From: Leptolinea sp964397625
Lineage (GTDB): Bacteria; Chloroflexota; Anaerolineae; Anaerolineales; Anaerolineaceae
NCBI GenBank assembly: GCA_964397625.1
Contig: CAYNJT010000029.1
Coordinates: 1-36,138 of the forward strand
Reading direction: 5' to 3'
DNA: 36,138 nt
Shown: piece by piece, positions 30,810 to 36,138 of the stretch
How positions within the stretch are numbered: position 1 is the stretch's first letter
How the letters are laid out: each line of letters opens with the position of its first letter
Program-made: the position numbers and the translations under genes
Notes under the pieces: model-generated
The model's input: the letters and a program-made list of their open reading frames with translations, nothing else
What the model was told of the DNA's origin: nothing
The model's database searches: none

Positions 30810-31985
30810 TTAGCGCAGGCCCATCATCAGGTCGGTAACCAGCTGGTCAAGCTTTTCATACTTCAGGCCGCGGGCAGCAATGGCTGCGCGGTCAAAATTG
30901 TAAGCTTTCAAGCTGGCGGCTTTTTCAGGTGTGAACTTGCCAAAGAATTTATCCATTTCGGGATCGTCAGCATGGATCTCAGCCAGCAACGCCTGAATTT
31001 CTTTGTCCTGGTTGAATTGTTTGGCTTTTTCTTTGAAGATCAGGTAGGTGCGCATACAACCGCGGGCGAAGTCTTTTACACCTTCGTAGTCTTCCGTGCG
31101 GAAGGCATGGGCGTCGAAGTGGCGGCTGCCGGTATAACCAACATCCTCAAGGAATTTAACAAGGAAGAATGACTGCTTCCAGTTCTGTGTGCCAAACCGC
31201 CAGTCCTGATCGAAGCGCGCGTAGTTCTGGTCGTTCAGGTCAATGTGGAACAGCTTGCCGGCATCCCAGGCCTGGGCAACAGCGTGAACGAAGTTCAGAC
31301 CAGCCATGTGTTCATGGGCCATCTCAGGGTTGACACCCACCATTTCGGGATGATCGAGAGTTTCGATGAACCCCAGCATGGCGCCGGTTGTTGGCAGGAA
31401 GATGTCACCGCGCGGTTCATTCGGTTTGGCTTCCAGAGCGAATTTATAACCATACCCCTGGCTGTTACTATATTCACACAGGAAGTTCAGTGCTTCGCGG
31501 AAATGTTTGTACCCATCCAGCAGTTTCTTCGGGGCATCGGTTTCAGAACCTTCCCGGCCGCCCCAGAATACATAGACCTTCGCGCCGAATTCGGCACCCA
31601 GGTCCATACCGCGCATGGCTTTCTGAATGGCGTACGCGCGAACTTTGGGGTCATTGGCTGTGAAAGCGCCGTCTTTGAAGATCGCGTTCGTGAAAAGGTT
31701 CGTCGTGGCCATGGGAACTACTACGCCGGTTTCGTTCAACGCCGCTCGAAATTCTTTTTTAATTTTTTCTGCTTCAGCGGGGGTGGCATCAATGGGAATA
31801 AGATCATTGTCGTGGAAGTTGACACCATAGGCGCCCACCTCACCCAACAGACGAACGATGTCCGCGGGCGAAAGGGATGCGCGGATGGGATCATTCGTTG
31901 CGAATTGATCTCTTCCAGTGCTTCCAACAGTCCAAAGACCGAAGGTAAATTTATGTTCAGGTTTGGGGGTCAAATTATCAGACAT
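30810..31985 (-). CDS. xylA: Xylose isomerase (class I)
   Basis: 391-aa metal-dependent enzyme converting D-xylose to D-xylulose (and glucose to fructose). The length and the N-terminus KFTFGLWTVGSTGRDQF are of the short class I (Actinoplanes/Streptomyces) type. Catalytic and metal phrases: GVNFHDND (catalytic His), VYVFWGGREGSE, FALEAKPNEPRGDI (metal Glu and Lys), GVNPEMAHEHMAGLNF, LFHIDLNDQ and the final Asp in HFDAHAFR. GAGGA upstream supports the ATG. It is last in the operon xylG-xylH-xylR-xylA, 14 bp after the ROK gene. Xylulokinase is not in the window. Confidence 0.97.
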   Translation of the reverse strand: MSDNLTPKPEHKFTFGLWTVGSTGRDQFATNDPIRASLSPADIVRLLGEVGAYGVNFHDNDLIPIDATPAEAEKIKKEFRAALNETGVVVPMATTNLFTNAIFKDGAFTANDPKVRAYAIQKAMRGMDLGAEFGAKVYVFWGGREGSETDAPKKLLDGYKHFREALNFLCEYSNSQGYGYKFALEAKPNEPRGDIFLPTTGAMLGFIETLDHPEMVGVNPEMAHEHMAGLNFVHAVAQAWDAGKLFHIDLNDQNYARFDQDWRFGTQNWKQSFFLVKFLEDVGYTGSRHFDAHAFRTEDYEGVKDFARGCMRTYLIFKEKAKQFNQDKEIQALLAEIHADDPEMDKFFGKFTPEKAASLKAYNFDRAAIAARGLKYEKLDQLVTDLMMGLR

Positions 31986-31999
31986 GATACATCCTCTCG

Positions 32000-33214
32000 T
32001 TATTTGAAATTCGGTTCATGCAGAATATCATCCAGAACCAGGGCAACGGCGCCCATCACGCAGGCGTCCTGTCCGTGGGCCGATGGGACTATCTTGAGTC
32101 CCTGACTCTCCAGTTTTAATGAATTCGCATTTACCACTTTACGTACAACCGGCAAGAGTAATTCGCTGGCATAGTTCAATTCGCCGCCAAGAATAACCAT
32201 ATCCGGATTGAAAACATTAACCAGATTGGCAATACCAAAGCCCAGTTTCTCGCCAACTTCCTGCATGGCAACGATGGCAGCATTGTCACCTTCTGAAGCC
32301 GCGTTCGTAATGGTTTCAAAGCCAATATTGTTGACATTGTTATCTGCCGCCAGCAGCACTGTGCTTGGCACGCCCTGTCGAAGACTTTCCTGGAAACGTC
32401 GGATGACCGCTCGTGGGCTCACCTGGGTTTCCCAGCATCCACGTTTTCCGCAGCCGCACAATTCTCCATCAGGTTCCATGATCATATGGCCTACTTCTGA
32501 GGCATAGCCATGGCTTCCGCGAAAAAGTTTGCCATCAATCATAACGCCGGCGCCAAGGCCCACACCACCGGTCAGGAAGATGAAGTTGTGTTCACCACGC
32601 GCGGCGCCGAAGTAGTACTCACCCAGCGCGGCTGCTTTGGCTTCGTTATCCACAAAGACAGGCAGGTTGAAACGTTCTGACCACAACCTGGAAACGGGGA
32701 TGTTTGTCCAATTCAGGTTTGGGGCGAACATCAACTCACCGTGCTGTAAGTCCACCAAACCAGGAACTCCCAGGCCAATGCCCAGAGGGGTCAGTTTCAA
32801 CGCGTAGCCTTTTTGTAAACCTTCTTCCGTCAGTTGATAAGCTCGTTCAAGAATCTGTTCGATGCTGTCGTGCGCGTCAGATTTTGAGCGTTTTCGCCAG
32901 AGAACGTTGGCCAGAAAATCAGTTACAACCAATGAGATGTAATCTACACCGATCTCTATCCCAATCGCAAATCCACCCGAAGGATTTAGCTCCAATAGCA
33001 ATCCGGGCCGCCCAACCCTGTCAGATTGAAGAATGGTTTCCTGCACCAGCTTGCGTTCCAGCAGCGCGTTTATGATCTGCGATACTGTGGATCGATTCAA
33101 ACCGGTGAATTTTGCCACTTCCGCTCTTGACAACGGGGCATGGTGCCGGATAGTGTTGAGTACTACGGCGGTGTTGAACTTGCGAACGAGGTTTTGATCT
33201 GCAGTGGTTACCAT
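32000..33214 (-). CDS. xylR: ROK-family xylose repressor
   Basis: 404-aa repressor with an N-terminal winged helix (about 1-80; helix region SRAEVAKFTGLNRSTVSQII) and a ROK kinase-like domain. The ROK signature is visible: the glycine-rich LTGGVGLGAGVMIDG, EVGHMIMEPDGELCGCGKRGCWE with the zinc-binding Cys cluster, and GIGLGVPGLVD. It sits between xylH and xylA, and ROK repressors of this place normally release DNA when xylose binds. No operator was identified in the window because the operon promoter is presumably upstream of xylF beyond the edge. Weak ribosome site at the ATG. Confidence 0.93.
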   Translation of the reverse strand: MVTTADQNLVRKFNTAVVLNTIRHHAPLSRAEVAKFTGLNRSTVSQIINALLERKLVQETILQSDRVGRPGLLLELNPSGGFAIGIEIGVDYISLVVTDFLANVLWRKRSKSDAHDSIEQILERAYQLTEEGLQKGYALKLTPLGIGLGVPGLVDLQHGELMFAPNLNWTNIPVSRLWSERFNLPVFVDNEAKAAALGEYYFGAARGEHNFIFLTGGVGLGAGVMIDGKLFRGSHGYASEVGHMIMEPDGELCGCGKRGCWETQVSPRAVIRRFQESLRQGVPSTVLLAADNNVNNIGFETITNAASEGDNAAIVAMQEVGEKLGFGIANLVNVFNPDMVILGGELNYASELLLPVVRKVVNANSLKLESQGLKIVPSAHGQDACVMGAVALVLDDILHEPNFK

Positions 33215-33259
33215 AAGGATTCCGCTACTTCAGAAGGTTAAGAGTTTATTACCTGATTA

Positions 33260-34459
33260 CTATCTATTCTTCTTGAAGTACACATCCACATAAACGGCAG
33301 CCACCAGAATGGCACCTTTGACGATGTATTGCCAGGCGGGAGTAACGTTCAGCAACTGCAGACCGTTGGTGAGGCTCGCCATGATCAGGGAGCCGATAAT
33401 GGCGCCAATGACCGTACCACTGCCACCCAGAGGTGATGTTCCACCAAGGATACAGCTGGCGATGGCATCCAACTCATAACCGCCGCCCGCAGAAATCGTA
33501 CCGTAACCCACATACGAGGCCAAAACGATACCAGCCACACCGCAGAGCAAACCCATCAACACAAAGATCAGGAAGACATTGCGTTTGATGTTGATACCGG
33601 AAAGACGGGCAGCTTCCGCATTGCCGCCCAGCGCGTAAGCATGGCGTCCAAAGGGAGTGTTGGTTCCCAGGTATGCCATCACAACAGCAACGATGGCCAT
33701 GAGAAGGACGGGAACTTGCACACCATTGAACTGATTGACCATATACACATAGAAGCAAATGACCAGGGAAAGGGCAATTACTTTTGCAAGGTCAATGCTT
33801 AATTTGGCCGTTGTAAAACCATAACGGCGTTTTTGAGCACGCGCGTTAAGCATCACCAGGAATAAACCGGCAATCACAATTCCGGCAACCAACCACCCCA
33901 TCCAGAGGGGCAGATACCCCTGAGCAATATAGGAAAAGTAAGGTTGGTTGGCAGGGATGGTGCGGCCGCCCGTGACCAGCAAAATGGCGCCATTCCAAAT
34001 CCACTGAAAACCCAGGGTGGTGATGAATGCGGGGACACCCAGGTAGGAAATGATGTAACCTTCCAGCATACCTACGAGGATACCCACGGATAGGCCGGCG
34101 ATTACTGACAGAGTGGCAGCCAGGAAAGGCTGATCGGGGATCAATTTGTACCAGACGAATGCCTGCAGGTAGGCTACGATAACCGACACAAATCCGGCGA
34201 ATTTCCCAACCGCCAGATCAATGCCTCCGGTAACAATGACCAGCACCATACCGATGGCAAGGATTGAGGTTACCGTCATCTGGCGGAACAGGTTCGAAAC
34301 ATTCTGCGAACCGATGAACGCTCCTTTGGTGAGGAAGGAGAAGATAATCCAGATCATCACCATCAAAATGATGATCATGGACGTTTGCAGATTGCGGCGG
34401 AACCACTTGCCTATAGAGCTTGAAGAACTTTTACTACTTACGAGACTGGTAGATTCCAT
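33260..34459 (-). CDS. xylH: Xylose ABC transporter permease
   Basis: 399-aa inner-membrane permease of the RbsC/XylH family with about 10-11 spans. The family phrase MVLVIVTGGIDLAVGKFAGF lies near residue 80, and the EAA-like cytoplasmic loop ALGGNAEAARLSGINIKR faces the ATPase. An extended loop (NARAQKRRYGFTTAKLS) distinguishes XylH from RbsC. It follows xylG by 38 bp and precedes the ROK repressor. The N-terminal Ser-rich tail (ESTSLVSSKSSSSS) is unusual but soluble. Confidence 0.93.
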   Translation of the reverse strand: MESTSLVSSKSSSSSIGKWFRRNLQTSMIIILMVMIWIIFSFLTKGAFIGSQNVSNLFRQMTVTSILAIGMVLVIVTGGIDLAVGKFAGFVSVIVAYLQAFVWYKLIPDQPFLAATLSVIAGLSVGILVGMLEGYIISYLGVPAFITTLGFQWIWNGAILLVTGGRTIPANQPYFSYIAQGYLPLWMGWLVAGIVIAGLFLVMLNARAQKRRYGFTTAKLSIDLAKVIALSLVICFYVYMVNQFNGVQVPVLLMAIVAVVMAYLGTNTPFGRHAYALGGNAEAARLSGINIKRNVFLIFVLMGLLCGVAGIVLASYVGYGTISAGGGYELDAIASCILGGTSPLGGSGTVIGAIIGSLIMASLTNGLQLLNVTPAWQYIVKGAILVAAVYVDVYFKKNR

Positions 34460-34497
34460 ATCGACACCTTATGAATGGAGGATTTATTTATTCCGGT

Positions 34498-36024
34498 CTA
34501 AGCGATGCCGGTGGCAAGCGCCATGATCTTCTCTTGAGTCGCTTCTGATATATCCAGGGTTCCATTGGATTGGCCTTCATGCATTACCATGACCCGATCG
34601 CTCATGCCGAGAACTTCTTCCAATTCACTGGAGATCATGATGATGGAAACACCTTTTTCCGCGAGCTCATTCATCAACTTGTAGATCTCATATTTGGCGC
34701 CCACATCCACACCACGCGTGGGATCATCCATAATAAGGATCTTGGGAATGGTCATCAACCATTTGCCAATAACCACCTTTTGCTGGTTACCGCCGGATAG
34801 CGAATCAACTTTGTTTTCAATATTACTGATCTTGATCGCCAGGTTTTTAACTTGTTGCATACTGGACTTCAATTCCTGATTTTTATTAATCCGGAAATTG
34901 GTTGAGAAAGAAAACAGGTTTGGCAGTGAAAGGTTATTCAACACAGATTGAATTAGTACAAGACCCTGTTTCTTGCGGTCTTCCGGAACCAGACTGATGC
35001 CCTTTTCCATGGCATCTCTCGCGCTGTTAATTGTGATTTCCTTACCTTCCAGGATCATCTTGCCTTTTGTGATCTTTCCATATTCGCCAAAGATCGTTGT
35101 GACCAGTTCTGTTCTTCCAGAACCCATCAGACCGGCAATTCCCAGAATTTCACCTTTGCGTAAGTTGAAACTAACACCATTCAACAATTTATGAGATGGT
35201 TCTTCGGGGTCAATTGCGTGCAAGTCCTGAACTTCAAAGATCACACCATCAGGTTTGCGGGTGCTGTGAGGGAAACGCTCCTTCATTTCACGCCCGACCA
35301 TATATTTAACCAATTTTTCCAGGCTTAGTTCATTGGTGGGTTGGGTTGTGACTGTTTTTCCATCACGTAAGACGGTGATTGAGTCAGTGATGCGGAAAAA
35401 TTCTTCCAATTTATGTGAAATGTAAATACAGGTAATCCCCTTTTCTTTCAAGGAGTGCAGTATTTCCATTAATTTGTCAATTTCAGCTTCAGTCAATGCG
35501 CTGGTAGGTTCGTCGAGAATCAGGACGTTGGCTTTCTCAGAGAGTGCTTTGGCGATTTCAACCATTTGCATTTTGCCAACACCCAGGTGTTTTATTACAT
35601 CACGCGGATTGACTTCAAGTTTATAGTGATCGAGGATCTTCTGGGTTTCCGCGTAAGTTTTATCCCAGTTGATCACACCATTCTCAGTGATTTCTTTGCC
35701 CAGGAAGATATTCTCGCCCACTGTCATATCTGGAACCAGGGTAAGCTCTTGATACACAATGGCAATACCTTCCGATCGGGCTTGCTGGATGGAGCTACTG
35801 GTCAGCTTGAGTTCACGTCCTTCGTAGATGACGGTTCCATCATATGTACCATAAGGGTACACACCGGCGAGAATTTTCATTAACGTTGATTTCCCCGCGC
35901 CATTTTCGCCGCAAAGGCCGTGGATCTCACCCCGTCTGAATTGAATAGAGACATCACTCAGGGCTGTGATGCCCGGGAATTGCTTGGTTACATGTTGTAC
36001 GTCGAGGATAATATCTTCAGTCAC
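34498..36024 (-). CDS. xylG: Xylose ABC transporter ATP-binding protein (two domains)
   Basis: 508-aa duplicated ATPase of the sugar (CUT2) family. The first domain has Walker A GENGAGKST (about 39-47), signature LGVGKMQ, Walker B LILDEPTSAL and switch YISHKLEE. The second has the degenerate Walker A GLMGSGRTEL (Arg replacing Lys), signature LSGGNQQK and LIMDDPTRGVD. The altered LGVGK signature in the first half is usual in XylG. It receives substrate from XylF, whose 3' end probably lies at the window edge. Confidence 0.94.
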   Translation of the reverse strand: MTEDIILDVQHVTKQFPGITALSDVSIQFRRGEIHGLCGENGAGKSTLMKILAGVYPYGTYDGTVIYEGRELKLTSSSIQQARSEGIAIVYQELTLVPDMTVGENIFLGKEITENGVINWDKTYAETQKILDHYKLEVNPRDVIKHLGVGKMQMVEIAKALSEKANVLILDEPTSALTEAEIDKLMEILHSLKEKGITCIYISHKLEEFFRITDSITVLRDGKTVTTQPTNELSLEKLVKYMVGREMKERFPHSTRKPDGVIFEVQDLHAIDPEEPSHKLLNGVSFNLRKGEILGIAGLMGSGRTELVTTIFGEYGKITKGKMILEGKEITINSARDAMEKGISLVPEDRKKQGLVLIQSVLNNLSLPNLFSFSTNFRINKNQELKSSMQQVKNLAIKISNIENKVDSLSGGNQQKVVIGKWLMTIPKILIMDDPTRGVDVGAKYEIYKLMNELAEKGVSIIMISSELEEVLGMSDRVMVMHEGQSNGTLDISEATQEKIMALATGIA

Positions 36025-36084
36025 AGCCTGCTCCTCTGGAAAGAAATACGCATCTTCACATCACAAAAGCATTTTTACAAGGTA

Positions 36085-36112
36085 TCGACTCCCCGGTTGC
36101 CCGGGGAGTCGA
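36085..36112 (-). terminator. Intercistronic hairpin between xylF and xylG
   Basis: TCGACTCCCCGG (36085-36096) and CCGGGGAGTCGA (36101-36112), a perfect 12-bp stem with a TTGC tetraloop. No T-run follows on the minus strand, so it is more likely a partial terminator or mRNA-stabilising stem that keeps binding-protein mRNA high relative to xylG. Confidence 0.8.
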
Positions 36113-36127
36113 CAACGGTGAATTGGA

Positions 36128-36138
36128 TTACGGTTTGG
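36128..36138 (-). CDS. Possible 3' end of xylF (partial)
   Basis: On the minus strand the last bases read ...AAA-CCG-TAA, a possible C-terminus ending Lys-Pro-stop, 15 bases before the hairpin. The gene order expects the xylose-binding protein XylF here. Only a few codons are visible, so the assignment rests on context. Confidence 0.3.

Overview
The window is a metagenome-style scaffold of moderate GC with two 100-N gaps (1626-1725 and 26723-26822). It most likely comes from Chloroflexota, class Anaerolineae. The basis is family-level: a MalT-like ATPase fused to a BTAD activator domain, a DUF5317 membrane protein, an Os1348-like small protein, and a ROK-regulated xylose cassette of the Gram-positive/Chloroflexi type. 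No rRNA, tRNA, CRISPR array or intact transposon was found.

Layout. 1-2666: a dispersed-repeat fragment, an orphan metallo-chelate substrate-binding protein behind a promoter with a perfect dyad, a gap-broken unknown gene, and tsf without rpsB. 2689-7018 (minus strand): a MarR regulator followed by a heterodimeric ABC exporter of the TM287/288 type, closed by a terminator. 7048-9141 (plus): a ChrB N-terminal-domain protein and an MFS transporter, reading divergently from marR; both promoters carry repeats. 9293-14705 (plus): a 1076-aa MalT/BTAD regulator, a 38-aa hydrophobic peptide gene, a 15-codon minigene coupled to a DUF5317 membrane protein, a 106-aa Os1348-like protein and an HD-GYP protein. 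This is the most unusual part of the window and looks like one signalling cassette. 15028-17034: a CPA2 cation/proton antiporter with RCK domains. 17088-18646: a zur-znuA pair behind a textbook promoter with an overlapping 19-bp Zur-like box. 18674-22523: a DUF6544-like protein, two tandem paralogous membrane proteins and a divergent alpha-oxoamine synthase, all on one strand. 22632-24461: a beta-lactamase-class-C-type lipoprotein and a convergent APH-family kinase whose last bases abut. 24518-26596: a DEAD-box RNA helicase with a DbpA-type C-terminus behind a roughly 340-nt structured leader. 26640-27168: dispersed/tandem repeats around the second gap and a long inverted repeat. 27194-30621: an NSS-family sodium symporter, surE, bfr and a DUF1294 protein. 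30694-36138 (minus): a xylose locus, transcribed as (xylF end)-hairpin-xylG-xylH-xylR(ROK)-xylA.

How the genes work together. The xylose genes form a complete uptake, repression and isomerisation unit except for xylB (absent) and most of xylF (off the edge). Zur with ZnuA is a zinc-limitation response, although ZnuB and ZnuC are not here. MarR probably controls the drug exporter by binding a tandem 15-bp repeat that covers its own promoter. In 9293-14705 a large ATP-dependent activator sits upstream of a structured leader, a micropeptide, a membrane protein, a leader-like small protein and a c-di-GMP phosphodiesterase candidate. That arrangement suggests peptide-linked or membrane signalling, but no function is proven by the sequence.
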